This document shows, piece after piece, positions 19,366 to 28,857 of a stretch of DNA of 48,655 bases. The stretch is from positions 481-49,135 of the forward strand of contig PLYU01000259.1 of NCBI GenBank assembly GCA_003153495.1. Direction: 5' to 3'. The stretch comes from Myxococcales bacterium. GTDB taxonomy: Bacteria; Myxococcota_A; Polyangia; Polyangiales; Polyangiaceae. Each line of letters opens with the position of its first letter. Position 1 is the first letter of the stretch. The notes beneath the pieces were generated by a model, which was not told the origin of the DNA, did no database searches, and worked only from the letters and a program-made list of their open reading frames with translations. Position numbers and translations under genes: made by a program.

Positions 19366-20547
19366 ATGCCCACCGTCCGGCTCAAAGCGGGTCACGTGCA
19401 GCCCCTCTGGGCCGGCCACCCGTGGGTGTACGCGCAGGCCATCGACGCGGTCGAGGGCGGGGCATCGTCCGGCGACGAGGTGAGCGTGGTCGACCCGCGC
19501 GGCAACCTGCTCGGACGCGGCTTCTACTCGCCGAAGTCAGCCATCCCGGTGCGCCTGCTCGTGCGCGACGCCACTACGCCGCTCGACGCCTCGTTCTTTC
19601 GCATGCGGGTCGAGCAGGCCATCGCGCTCCGCGCTCCGCTCGGCCTCCCGAGCGAGCACACCAGCGGCTTCCGGCTCCTGCACGCCGAGGGAGACGGCGT
19701 GCCGGGTCTGATCGTGGACCGGTACGGCGACGCGCTCGCGGTGCAGCTCGGAACCGCCGGGATGAAGCAGCGCGAGCACCTGGTCTACGAGGCGCTCACC
19801 ACCGTGCTCGCGCCGCGCGCGATCATCGACCGCACGAGCGGCCAGACCGCGAAGCGAGAGGGGTTCGAGGCCGCCTCCGGCGTCGTCCGCGGGGACGACG
19901 TGCGCACGCTCGAGATCGTCGAGCGCGGCCTGAAGTTCAGCATCCCCCTCGAGATCGGGCAGAAGACCGGGTTTTACTTCGACCAGCGCGCCTTGCGCGC
20001 GCGTGTCGAGCAGCTCGCGCACGGCAAGCGGGTCCTCGACGCGTACTCGTTCATCGGGGCGTTCGCGATCGCGGCGGCCCGCGGGGGCGCGCGCGAGGTG
20101 GTCGCGGTGGACGAGAGCGCGCTCGCGGTCGAGGTCGGGGCCTCGTGCGCGGAGCTCAACGGCGTGTCCGATCGCGTCCGCTTCGCGAAGGAGGACGCGC
20201 GCCGCGTGCTGGCCGACTCGAAGGGGACGTTCGACCTGGTCATCGCGGACCCTCCGCGGCTCGCGGCCACGCGGAGCGCGCGCGAGCAGGCGCTCGTGGC
20301 CTATACCAAGCTCGCGGAGAACGCGTGCCGCGCGACGCGGCCGGGCGGGATCCTCGTCCTGTGCTCGTGCTCGGCGGCGGTCGACCTGACCGCGCTGACG
20401 CGGGCTCTGGCGACGGGGGCGACGCGGGTGAACACGCAGGCCATCGTGCTCGAACGGTGGTTCCAGGGGGCCGACCATCCGGTACCGGCGGCGTTCGGGG
20501 AGGGGCTGTATCTCAAGGCGCTGATCGCGCACGTGGAGAAGCGCTGA
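19366..20547 (+). CDS. Class I SAM-dependent rRNA methyltransferase, RlmI-like
   Basis: PUA-like N-terminus LKAGHVQPLWAGHPWVYAQAI; TGFYFDQR; VLDAYSFIGAFAIAAARGGA; DLVIADPPRLA. Confidence 0.87.
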   Translation: MPTVRLKAGHVQPLWAGHPWVYAQAIDAVEGGASSGDEVSVVDPRGNLLGRGFYSPKSAIPVRLLVRDATTPLDASFFRMRVEQAIALRAPLGLPSEHTSGFRLLHAEGDGVPGLIVDRYGDALAVQLGTAGMKQREHLVYEALTTVLAPRAIIDRTSGQTAKREGFEAASGVVRGDDVRTLEIVERGLKFSIPLEIGQKTGFYFDQRALRARVEQLAHGKRVLDAYSFIGAFAIAAARGGAREVVAVDESALAVEVGASCAELNGVSDRVRFAKEDARRVLADSKGTFDLVIADPPRLAATRSAREQALVAYTKLAENACRATRPGGILVLCSCSAAVDLTALTRALATGATRVNTQAIVLERWFQGADHPVPAAFGEGLYLKALIAHVEKR

Positions 20548-20607
20548 GGGCGGGCGGCGCGCGTGATGGCGGTGCAGGACGCCGCGAGAGGGACGCGCCC
20601 GCTCACC

Positions 20608-21261
20608 TCACTTGGGGGCGACGCAAACCTCGATGTCCAGGTCACCCGCGAGCATGTAGTCGCCGCTCTGCAAATCGATCTTCATCTTGCCCGTGGAGCT
20701 CGCCGCCGTCGGCGCCGCCAGGATGGTCACCGTCCCGCTCGGCTTGAACGTCGACGACACATCCTTCTTGTTGCCCGCCCCGATGCGCGCGAACCCGATC
20801 TCGGCCGGCCCGCCCTTCGCCGAGCGCTTGAGGGCCGACAGATCGGCCTTCTCGCCGGCGTTCCACGGGACCGTCATCGTCAGCATCGCGTCGCCGGCCT
20901 TCGCGGCCGACTTGCAGTCGCCGTGCTCCAGCAGCGTGACCACCACCCGCCCGTCCTTCTGCATCTTCGCCGTCACCCGCCCCAGCGTGGGCTGGAACGG
21001 CTTGCCGTCGATCGACCCCGTGACGGCAGGAGCGGCGTGTGGGGCTGTCGCCGGCGCGGCGGCCGCCGCAGCCGGAGCCGCGGAGGCCGCGGGCGCGTCG
21101 GCCTTGGTCTCCTTCGTCGAGTCGGTCGACGCGGCCATGTCGGGCGCCGACGACGCGGCCGGCTCGGTGGACGTCTTCTCTTCGGCCGCGTTCTCGGCAG
21201 GTTTTTGCGCTCCGCCGCAGGCGACGAGCACGAGGAGCGACGAGGCAATGGCGATGCGCAT
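20608..21261 (-). CDS. Lipoprotein of unknown function, Ala-rich linker
   Basis: MRIAIASSLLVLVACGGAQKPAEN lipobox; SDGKPF/GRVTAKMQKDGRVVVTLLEHGDC globular part. Confidence 0.75.
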   Translation of the reverse strand: MRIAIASSLLVLVACGGAQKPAENAAEEKTSTEPAASSAPDMAASTDSTKETKADAPAASAAPAAAAAAPATAPHAAPAVTGSIDGKPFQPTLGRVTAKMQKDGRVVVTLLEHGDCKSAAKAGDAMLTMTVPWNAGEKADLSALKRSAKGGPAEIGFARIGAGNKKDVSSTFKPSGTVTILAAPTAASSTGKMKIDLQSGDYMLAGDLDIEVCVAPK

Positions 21262-21411
21262 GGGAGGTCTCCTTCGGGGACGCCAGCGTCGCGCAGGACC
21301 GCCGGCCCCGTCCAGTCTCCCGAGCGCATCCGTCGGCGCGCAGGTCACTTCGCACCCGGGGGTCACGTCGTTCTCCAATCTTCGCGGCCTCTGGGCTACA
21401 CGACGGACGTA

Positions 21412-22197
21412 GTGCAGCCCCTGTCCGCCCTCGGCACCGATGAAGCGCGCGGCCTCCGCGGTCTGCTCTTCGACCTCGACGACACCGTGCTCACTCACGG
21501 CGTGCTGACGCGCGCCGCCTACGAAGCCCTCTGGAGCCTGCGCGACGCAGGGCTCTTGCTGGTCGCGGTGACGGGGCGGCCCAGCGGCTGGGGCGAGGTG
21601 CTCGCGCGCCAGTGGCCCATCGCGGGATGCGTGACCGAGAACGGCGCGGTGTACGTCGTGCGCGAGGGCCCGGGCGTGGCGCGCCGCGACGCGTGCGACG
21701 ACGCCGAGCGGCACGCGAGGCGCCTGCGCCTCGCGAGGCTCGTCGAGCGTGTGCGCGAGGCGGTGCCCGAGGCCCGGCTCACCGACGACGTCGACGCGCG
21801 CCGCAGCGACGTCACCTGGGACGTGGGGGAGCGCACCCGCCTGCCCGAGGACCGCGTCGCGGCGGTGGTGCGCGAGATCGCGGCCGCCGGCGCGCGCTGG
21901 TCGCAGTCGAGCGTCCACTTGCACGCGACGTTCGACGCCGACGACAAGGCCAGCGGCGCCGTCCGGTTCTGCGCGCGCGAGCTCGGCGAGGAGCCGGGCT
22001 CGGCGAGGGTGCGCTTCGCGTTCGCCGGCGACAGCGGTAACGACGCGCCGTGCTTCGCCGGCTTCGCCACGACCTTCGGCGTCGCCAACGTCCGCGCGAG
22101 CATCTCGCGCCTGAGCGTGCCGCCGCGCTACGTCGCCAGCCAGGAGATGGGCGCGGGGTTCGCGGAGATCGCAGCGGAGATCCTGCGGAAGAGGTGA
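21412..22197 (+). CDS. HAD-IIB family hydrolase (sugar-phosphatase/MPGP-like)
   Basis: LLFDLDDTVLTHG; VAVTGRP; ENGAVYV; FAFAGDSGNDAPCF. Confidence 0.82.
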   Translation: MQPLSALGTDEARGLRGLLFDLDDTVLTHGVLTRAAYEALWSLRDAGLLLVAVTGRPSGWGEVLARQWPIAGCVTENGAVYVVREGPGVARRDACDDAERHARRLRLARLVERVREAVPEARLTDDVDARRSDVTWDVGERTRLPEDRVAAVVREIAAAGARWSQSSVHLHATFDADDKASGAVRFCARELGEEPGSARVRFAFAGDSGNDAPCFAGFATTFGVANVRASISRLSVPPRYVASQEMGAGFAEIAAEILRKR

Positions 22198-22261
22198 GAG
22201 GGAGAGAGGCCCCTCCGCTCCTCGGCTTTCGCCGCCGCCATGTGCTACTTCTCCCCTCGAG

Positions 22262-23482
22262 ATGGCCTCGAACTCCGACCTCGTCGCGCTCGCGCGACAG
22301 CGCCTCTACCCGAACTACAAGCAAGCGCCGCTGGTCTTCGTCCGCGGTCGCGGGTGCGAGCTGTTCGACGTCGACGGCCGCCGCTACCTCGACCTCTGCG
22401 CGGGCGTCGCCGTCTGCTCCGTCGGGCACGCCCACCCCGCGCTCGCGCGCGTGATCGCCGACCAGGCGGCCACGCTCATGCACGTCTCCAACTACTTCTA
22501 CAACGAGCCGAACATCCGGCTGGCCGACGAGCTGTGCCGCCGCAGCGGCTTCGACCGCGCTCTCTTCTGCAACTCGGGCACCGAGGCTAACGAGGCCATG
22601 CTCAAGCTCGCGCGCCACCACTTCTTCGGGCTCGGGCAGGGCGGTCGCGTGCGCGTCGTGGCGTTCGCCGACGCCTTCCACGGGCGGACGCTCGGCGCCC
22701 TCTCGATGACGGGCACCCCGAAGTACCGCGAAGGCTTCGGCCCGCTCGGCCCCGTGACGCACGTGCCGTACGGCGACGTGGCCGCGGTCGAGCGCGCGAT
22801 GGGGCCGGATGTGTGCGCGATCATCGTCGAGCCGGTGCAGGGCGAGGGCGGAGTGCAGCCCGCGCCCGCGGGGTTCCTGGCGAAGCTGCGATCCATCGCG
22901 GACGCCCACGGCGCGCTGCTGCTGGCGGACGAGGTGCAGACGGGCATCGGTCGCCTCGGCCGGTTCCTCGGGAGCGACGTGAGCGGAGTCCGGCCGGACG
23001 CCGTCGCCCTGGCGAAGGGCCTCGGCGGGGGCTTCCCGATCGGCGCCATGCTGACCACCGAGAAGCTCGCCGGCGCGCTCCCCCCGGGGACGCACGGGTC
23101 GACGTTCGGCGGCAACGCGCTCGCCTGCGCGACCGCGCTCGCCGTCCTGCGCATCGTCGACGACGAGGGCCTAGTGGACGGGGCGTCTACCAAGGGCGAC
23201 GCGCTCGGCGCGATGCTGCAGCAGCTCGCGGACGACCTGCCAGACGTCTGCGAAGGCACGCGCGGGCAGGGCCTGCTCCGGGGCCTCGTGCTCCGGCCGG
23301 GACTCGTCGCCCGGGACATCTTGCCGCTCATTCAGGAGGCTGGCGTGCTGGTGATCGCCGCCGGAGAGCACGTGCTGCGCTTCGCGCCGCCGCTGGTCGT
23401 GTCCATCGCGCAGCTCGAGGAGGGCGTCCGCGCCACTCGCCGCGTTCTCTCCGAGCTCCGCGCGCTTCGCGCGAGCGCCTGA
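22262..23482 (+). CDS. argD: Acetylornithine/class III aminotransferase
   Basis: LDLCAGVAVCSVGHAHP; NSGTEANEAMLKLARHH; FHGRTLGALSMTG; LLLADEVQTGIGRLG; GSTFGGNALACATALAVL. Confidence 0.88.
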   Translation: MASNSDLVALARQRLYPNYKQAPLVFVRGRGCELFDVDGRRYLDLCAGVAVCSVGHAHPALARVIADQAATLMHVSNYFYNEPNIRLADELCRRSGFDRALFCNSGTEANEAMLKLARHHFFGLGQGGRVRVVAFADAFHGRTLGALSMTGTPKYREGFGPLGPVTHVPYGDVAAVERAMGPDVCAIIVEPVQGEGGVQPAPAGFLAKLRSIADAHGALLLADEVQTGIGRLGRFLGSDVSGVRPDAVALAKGLGGGFPIGAMLTTEKLAGALPPGTHGSTFGGNALACATALAVLRIVDDEGLVDGASTKGDALGAMLQQLADDLPDVCEGTRGQGLLRGLVLRPGLVARDILPLIQEAGVLVIAAGEHVLRFAPPLVVSIAQLEEGVRATRRVLSELRALRASA

Positions 23483-23493
23483 CCGCTTCGTCC

Positions 23494-25635
23494 ATGGCGG
23501 CGTCCACATGCCCTGGGTGTGGGCAGGGGTTGGATCCCCTGAGGGCCGGGCACGTAGCGATCCTCGACGGGCAGTTTCTCTACTTCTGCGGCCCGGACTG
23601 CAAGCAGGCGTACCTGAAGCGGCAAGGGCGGCCGCCCGAGGAGGAGGTGTCCACCGCCGCTCCCCCGGGTGTCGCGTTCGGCCCGCCGCCGTCGCTCCGG
23701 CCCCCGACCTCGACCTCGACCTCGACCTCGACCTCGACCCCGACCCCGACCCCGTCCGCCCCCGCCCGCGTCCTCGCCACCCTCGACGTCCTCGGCCTCG
23801 GCTTCGGCATGCTCGCGCCTGCCATCGGCCTCCTCGGCGACGTCGCGGACGTCGCTCGCCCACCGCTCGTCGTCGCCGCGTGGGCCATGCTGGCGCTTCG
23901 CGTCGTCAGGCAGCCCCGCGACCCCGCCGACCCTCATGCGCTCGTCGTCCTCGCGCCGGCCGCCGGGGCCGTCGTCGCCGCCTGCTGGGCGCCGATCGTC
24001 GACGACCCGCGGGCGGTCTCCATCGCCGTGCTCGCCGGGGTCGCGTGCGCCGTCGCGATCGCCGTGGAGGTCCTGGTGGCTCGGGCGCGCCATCGCATCG
24101 ACGCTGCCCGCCAGCGAGTCGTGCAAGCCCTCGACGTCGGCGTGCGGGTCATCCACGGCGACGACGCGGTCGCCATGTCGGCCGCCGACGTCAGGCCGGG
24201 CGAGCAGTTCGTCGTCGAGGCCGGCGAGGTCGTGGGCGCCGACGGGACCGTCGTCGCCGGAGAGGCGCGCGTCGCCCCGTGGCTGGATGCGTCCGTCGAG
24301 GTCCTTCGCAGAGAGGGCGATCCGGTCGTCGCTGGCGCTCGCGTGGTCGCCAGTCGCCTGCGCCTCACCACGACGTTCTCCGGCCCCGACCGCGCCTGGG
24401 TGAAGATGCTCTCGCTCGCGCCGTCACGGATCGACGTCGCGGCGCCCACAGCTCGCGCGCTTCGGCTCACGATCGAGCGAGGCGCCCCGGTGGCCGGGCT
24501 CCTCGCGGGGGTCGGGGCGTTCCTCGGGAACGCGACGCCCGTCGAGACCCTGGCGGCGACGGCCGCGGGAGCCATGGCGTTCGGCGCCAAGACGCTCTCG
24601 TCGCTCGTCGCCTGCCACTTCGCTCGCGCGCACCTCGAGGCGCTGAGGAGCGGCATCGCGTACAAGGACCCGCGTGCGTTCGAGCGCGCCGCCTCCGCCA
24701 ACGTGGCCGTCCTGAGCGCCCGCGGCACGGTGCTCATGGGCGAGCCGGACATCGTCGCCATCGAGCCGATCGGCGCCGGAGCCGACGAGGTCGACCGGGT
24801 GCTGTCACTCGCCGCAGGTGCGGAGACCGCCTCGACGCACCCGTTCGCAGCGGCCATCCTGCGCGCCGCGCGCACCCGCGGCGTTCGCCCCGATCACGTG
24901 CGCAACGCGACGGCGCACGCGAGCCTCGGCGTCACCGCGTTCGCCTCGAGCGGCGAGCGCCTCGTCGTCGGGGGGCGCGCGATCATGCTCGAAGAGAAGA
25001 TCGGGGTCGCCGTCGCCGACGCGCGCACCACCGAGCTCGAGGCGCAGGGTCGCAGCGTGCTCCTCGTCGCCCTGGGCGACCGCCTCGTAGGCCTCATCGC
25101 CCTGCAGGACGGCCTGCGCCCCGGGGCGCGCGCGGCCGTCCAGATGCTGCTCGACGCGCGCATCGAGCCGGTGCTCCTGAGCGGCGAGGCGCGCGACACC
25201 TGCGAGACCATCGGGCGCGCGCTCGACATCGACCACGTGCGGCCCGAGGTGCCCGATGCCGACCGGGGCCCCGAGGTGCGAGCCCTCGGCGAGGGGGGCC
25301 ACGTGATCGCCGTCATCGGTCACCCCTCGGGGGACGACGGGGCCCTCGGTGCAGCCGACGTGGCAGTCGCGATGGCGGCGGCCGGGTCGACGCCGGGAGA
25401 GTGGGCCGTCGCGATCGCCGGCGACGACCTGCGCGATGCGGCGCGCGCGCTCGCGATCCCTCATGCGACGCGCGCGAGGGTTCGCGTGGCGATCGCGCTC
25501 GGCGCGACGCCGGGGCTCATCGCGCTGCTGGCCGTGGGGTTCGGGATCGCGCCGCTGGCGGTGGCGCCGCTGGCGACGATGCTGGGGGCCGCGGCGGTGG
25601 CGGCGCACGCGAGGGACGCGGCGGGGCGGGGGTAG
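23494..25635 (+). CDS. P-type-ATPase-like protein lacking canonical catalytic motifs, with N-terminal TRASH/YHS-like Cys motif
   Basis: N-terminal CPGCGQGLDPLRAGHVAILDGQFLYFCGPDCKQAYL; overall heavy-metal P-type ATPase layout, STHPFAAAIL retained; DKTGT replaced by SARGT. Confidence 0.75.
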   Translation: MAASTCPGCGQGLDPLRAGHVAILDGQFLYFCGPDCKQAYLKRQGRPPEEEVSTAAPPGVAFGPPPSLRPPTSTSTSTSTSTPTPTPSAPARVLATLDVLGLGFGMLAPAIGLLGDVADVARPPLVVAAWAMLALRVVRQPRDPADPHALVVLAPAAGAVVAACWAPIVDDPRAVSIAVLAGVACAVAIAVEVLVARARHRIDAARQRVVQALDVGVRVIHGDDAVAMSAADVRPGEQFVVEAGEVVGADGTVVAGEARVAPWLDASVEVLRREGDPVVAGARVVASRLRLTTTFSGPDRAWVKMLSLAPSRIDVAAPTARALRLTIERGAPVAGLLAGVGAFLGNATPVETLAATAAGAMAFGAKTLSSLVACHFARAHLEALRSGIAYKDPRAFERAASANVAVLSARGTVLMGEPDIVAIEPIGAGADEVDRVLSLAAGAETASTHPFAAAILRAARTRGVRPDHVRNATAHASLGVTAFASSGERLVVGGRAIMLEEKIGVAVADARTTELEAQGRSVLLVALGDRLVGLIALQDGLRPGARAAVQMLLDARIEPVLLSGEARDTCETIGRALDIDHVRPEVPDADRGPEVRALGEGGHVIAVIGHPSGDDGALGAADVAVAMAAAGSTPGEWAVAIAGDDLRDAARALAIPHATRARVRVAIALGATPGLIALLAVGFGIAPLAVAPLATMLGAAAVAAHARDAAGRG
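23706..23755 (+). repeat. GACCTC/GACCCC hexanucleotide microsatellite encoding a Thr-Ser/Thr-Pro linker
   Basis: gacctcgacctcgacctcgacctcgacctcgaccccgaccccgaccccg. Confidence 0.85.
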
Positions 25636-25660
25636 GGGAGGGCGGCTCGGCCTTCACGCC

Positions 25661-26245
25661 GAGAAGCGCGTCCGCGAGCGGCGTGGGCGTGGCTGTCGCG
25701 CCGAGAGGCGCACGTGTTCGGGGTGCGGTCGCGCCCGTCCCACCGAGAGGCGCGCCGACGAGCCGCACCGATGCATCCGTTGCGTCGAGAGGCGCCTCAC
25801 TTAGCGGCACCGACGTACCCGTCGGGCCGAGAGGTGCACCACGGAGCAGGACGGCCGCACCCGTCCCGCCGAGCGGCGCATCCGTCAGCGGGACCGACGC
25901 GCGTGTCTCGCTGAGAGGCGCATCCGTCAGCGGGACAGGCGCGCGTGTCTCGCTGAGAGGCGCATCCGTCAGCGGGACCGATGCGCGAGTCCCGCTGAGA
26001 GGCGCGTCCGTCAGCGGGACAGACGCGCGAGTCCCGCAGAGAGGCGCGTCCGTCAGCGGGACCGATGCGCGAGTCCCGCAGAGAGGCGCGCCTCTCAGCG
26101 AGACGCGGGCGCGCGTCCCGAGGACAGACGTGCCTGTCAGCGACGTCGACGCGCGTGTCCCGAGGACCGATGCCCGGATGAGCGAAGCTCACGTCCCAGT
26201 CCCGAGCGCAGACGCGCCTCTCAGCGACGACGGCGCGCCCGTCCC
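25661..26245 (+). repeat. 42-bp tandem repeat array (~14 units, the first ~10 well phased)
   Basis: Units start gagaggcgc...; e.g. gagaggcgcatccgtcagcgggaccgatgcgcgagtcccgct; + frame encodes 14-aa RGASVSGTDARVPL repeats. Confidence 0.9.
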
Positions 26246-26270
26246 GCGTGCACGTTCACGTGCACGCGGG
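26243..26270. other. Perfect 12-bp stem/4-nt loop hairpin
   Basis: cccgcgtgcacg-ttca-cgtgcacgcggg. Confidence 0.85.
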
Positions 26271-26308
26271 AAGGCCGGTCGGAACGCGACCTCATTTCGG
26301 GCACTTAC

Positions 26309-26338
26309 GAAAATCGACATGCCCCCATGTCGATTTCG
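26309..26338. other. 11-bp stem/4-nt loop hairpin
   Basis: aaatcgacatg-cccc-catgtcgattt. Confidence 0.8.
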
Positions 26339-26506
26339 GGGTCCGCGCGCCGGAATTCTCGCTCCCGCACAGCTTAGTCCATTGAAGGCAGTCGATGAGC
26401 GCAGCCGGGCGATGGTGCCCGGCGTCGCTCGGCCAGTCTCGGCCCCGGCACGCAAGTCAACGTTCGGCACGGATCGCCTCGCCTTCGGAAAGGAGGTGAA
26501 ACAGTC

Positions 26507-27070
26507 ATGGCAACGAACAACAGAGGTAAAAGCACGGTGGTCGCCCGCGCGACGCAGCTCATCGCGGGGGCGAACAAGCACCTCGCGAGCGTCACGAAAC
26601 TGACGCTCGCGGGGGGCTCGTACACGCCGGCGGAGCTCACGACCCAGCTGCAAAGGGTCGTGAGTCTCCGTGACGACGTGGACACCGCCAAGGCAACGGC
26701 CAAGGCGAAGCTCGCTGTCGAGACGGCCGACATGCCGTCACTCCGCACTCTCATGAGCGCGGTGGTGACGTACGTGAAGGCCGCCTACGGCAACGCGCCC
26801 GACGTGCTCGCGGATTTCGGAGTGCATCCGAAGACGCGGGCACCGCTGACCGCCGTCGCCAAGGCGGCCGCCGCCGTGAAGCGCAAGGCAACTCGCGCTG
26901 CACGGAACACGATGGGGTCGACGCAGAAAAAGGGAGTCAAGGGTGACGTCACAGGCATCACCGTGACCCCCGTGACTGCGCCGAAGCCCATCACGGCGAC
27001 GCCCGCCAGCCCGACTGCCGGGAGCAGCACCCCCGGCGCGACGGCTGGCGTGACGCCGCACACCGCCTAA
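26507..27070 (+). CDS. Conserved hypothetical protein with Lys/Ala-rich helical N-terminal region and Thr/Pro-rich tail
   Basis: Strong Shine-Dalgarno aaaggaggtgaaacagtcATG; MATNNRGKSTVVARATQLIAGANKHLASVTKLTLAGGSYTPAELTTQLQRVVSLRDDVDTAKA. Confidence 0.8.
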   Translation: MATNNRGKSTVVARATQLIAGANKHLASVTKLTLAGGSYTPAELTTQLQRVVSLRDDVDTAKATAKAKLAVETADMPSLRTLMSAVVTYVKAAYGNAPDVLADFGVHPKTRAPLTAVAKAAAAVKRKATRAARNTMGSTQKKGVKGDVTGITVTPVTAPKPITATPASPTAGSSTPGATAGVTPHTA

Positions 27071-27211
27071 AAGCGGTGACGACGAGGGAAGGGGGCCGCC
27101 GCGCCGGTGAGAGAGGCGCGGCGGTCCCCGGCCCGCTACGCGGTGTGGGTGGTTGTCTGGGTCGGCACGGAAACGCACGCTAAGTCAGCGGGCCCGGACA
27201 GGGGAGGGTGC

Positions 27212-27748
27212 ATGGGTGTTCGCTCGCTGTCGAAAAAGGACATTCGGGAGGCGCACAGAGCGGCGATGGTCGTCGCGCTGGCGCTCACTCGCAACCGGTC
27301 TCGCGCGGAGGACGTCGTGCAAGACGCGTTCGAGCGCGTGATGACCACGCGGCCCTGGGATCCCGCCAAGGGTTCGCTCGAGCGGCACCTGGCGGGCATC
27401 GTGCGCAGCCTGGTGAACATCGCGCACCACGCGGCCGCGCCGCGGCTCGAGGCGGAGGCGCAAGAGACGCTCTACGACGAGGTGGGGCGAACCACGGGCT
27501 CGGCAGAGGAGAAGATGCTCGACGCGGCAGAGGTCGCGGCGCGCGACGCGCACGCGGAGGGCGAGCTCGCCCGTCTGGGCGCCGGGGTGGCGAATCACGC
27601 CGTGGCGAGCGGCGTGCTGAGGTGCCGCGCCGAGGGGATGGAGAAGTCGGCGGAGATCGCCCGGGCGCTGGACGTGCCCATCGACCAAGTGTACCGGGCC
27701 AACGAGCTGCTCAGCGAGCGGCTCAGGAAGATGCGTGAGGCGAAGTGA
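27212..27748 (+). CDS. RNA polymerase sigma-70 family (ECF-like) sigma factor
   Basis: ALALTRNRSRAEDVVQDAFERVMTTRPWDPAKGSLERHLAGIVRSLVNIAHH; sigma4-like C-terminus. Confidence 0.8.
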   Translation: MGVRSLSKKDIREAHRAAMVVALALTRNRSRAEDVVQDAFERVMTTRPWDPAKGSLERHLAGIVRSLVNIAHHAAAPRLEAEAQETLYDEVGRTTGSAEEKMLDAAEVAARDAHAEGELARLGAGVANHAVASGVLRCRAEGMEKSAEIARALDVPIDQVYRANELLSERLRKMREAK

Positions 27749-28380
27749 TGCCCAAGCGAACCCCCGAGGAGATCCTCGAGTCCATCGAGGAGGCGACGAT
27801 CGACGACGAGATCGAGCGCGTGCTCGCGATGAGCCCGGAGGAGAAGCAGCGCGAGCTGGAGGCGGCCGGCTACGACATGGCCGAGCTGGACGCGCAGGCG
27901 GACGCGCTGTACGCGCGGATGCAAGGCGGTGCGGCGAAGCAAGCGCCCGCGGCGGACCACGACGGAGAGGAGGCGCCGCGGAGCGCAAGCGCCTGGGTGA
28001 CCGGGGCGCCGCCGCCGCCGGTGAAGCGAGCGGCGGTGGGGAGGTGGACGACGCTCCTGGCGGCGGCGCTCACCCTGGCCGTCGTGGGGGGGCTGTTCTA
28101 CGCGAAGGACGTGATCGACCGGCGCGACGCGCGGCGGAACGAGGCCACGCCGGATGCGGGGGGCACCATGACATCCGCCCGGCAGATCCGCGCGCACGCG
28201 CTCGACGCATGCAACCGTGGCTCGTGGCAGGAGTGCCTGGACGGGCTGGGCGCGGCGAGGGCGATGGATCCGGCGGGAGATGCGGATCCGCAAGTGCAAG
28301 CGGCGTGGGAAGCGGCGCGCCGGGGGGCTGCGCGCGAGGCCCCGCGTGGGCCGCGTACTCCGGACACGAAATGGCCATAG
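27748..28380 (+). CDS. Single-TM membrane protein, possible anti-sigma partner
   Basis: Start overlaps the sigma factor stop (TGATG); TM TTLLAAALTLAVVGGLFYA; Cys pair in the C-terminal region. Confidence 0.7.
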   Translation: MPKRTPEEILESIEEATIDDEIERVLAMSPEEKQRELEAAGYDMAELDAQADALYARMQGGAAKQAPAADHDGEEAPRSASAWVTGAPPPPVKRAAVGRWTTLLAAALTLAVVGGLFYAKDVIDRRDARRNEATPDAGGTMTSARQIRAHALDACNRGSWQECLDGLGAARAMDPAGDADPQVQAAWEAARRGAAREAPRGPRTPDTKWP

Positions 28381-28384
28381 TGGG

Positions 28385-28405
28385 TCGTAAATGAAATGAC
28401 TATGG
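28385..28405 (+). repeat. 21-bp direct repeat, left copy
   Basis: tcgtaaatgaaatgactatgg; 20/21 identical to 33161-33181. Confidence 0.85.
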
Positions 28406-28458
28406 ATGCTCCCCTGGCCGCGCTGCTACGGACCGGGGGGAAACCGGGGGTATGGGCG

Positions 28459-28716
28459 GTGATCAGCGTCTTTCCCGAGCTGCCCGGCTGGCGCTTCGTC
28501 ACCAGCGAGGTCGAGCCTGGCCTCTACGAGGTCTTCGGCGCGGACGGGGCGGGCCGGCGGGTTGCGTCCAGGGGCCGTGACCCGAACGTGGTCATGAGCC
28601 AGTGCCGGCAGGCGGCAGCTTGCATCTGCTCGCCGGAGCCCGGAAGTGGCCGTGGCGCACCGGCGGGTCGCGCAGCATCGTCCGGTCTTCCGGGCACGGA
28701 TCCGAGCAGAGATTGA
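28459..28716 (+). CDS. Small ORF paralogous to 38715-38969
   Basis: VISVFPELPGWRFVTSEVEPGLYEVFGADGAGRRVASR...; conserved in two copies; start uncertain. Confidence 0.5.
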   Translation: MISVFPELPGWRFVTSEVEPGLYEVFGADGAGRRVASRGRDPNVVMSQCRQAAACICSPEPGSGRGAPAGRAASSGLPGTDPSRD

Positions 28717-28857
28717 TCGAGCCCGAGGCAAAGGCGCTGGATGGTGTACCGCCCCGCGCTCGGCACGGCGGTTCGTCCCGCAGTCGTCGCGTGAAGCGGG
28801 TCGCTGCTCCGCGCCGGCGAGACGCTGGGGGGTGCGCGAGGCTTTCGCCGGCACGGG

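Noticed and set aside
25797-26192. 131-aa minus-strand ORF over the 42-bp repeats as a real gene
   Set aside because: Open only because units are multiples of 3; no clear ribosome site; kept as a repeat, not a CDS
27745-28380. Definite anti-sigma factor
   Set aside because: Coupled to the sigma factor and has one TM, but no recognisable ZAS/anti-sigma motif; left as a possible partner
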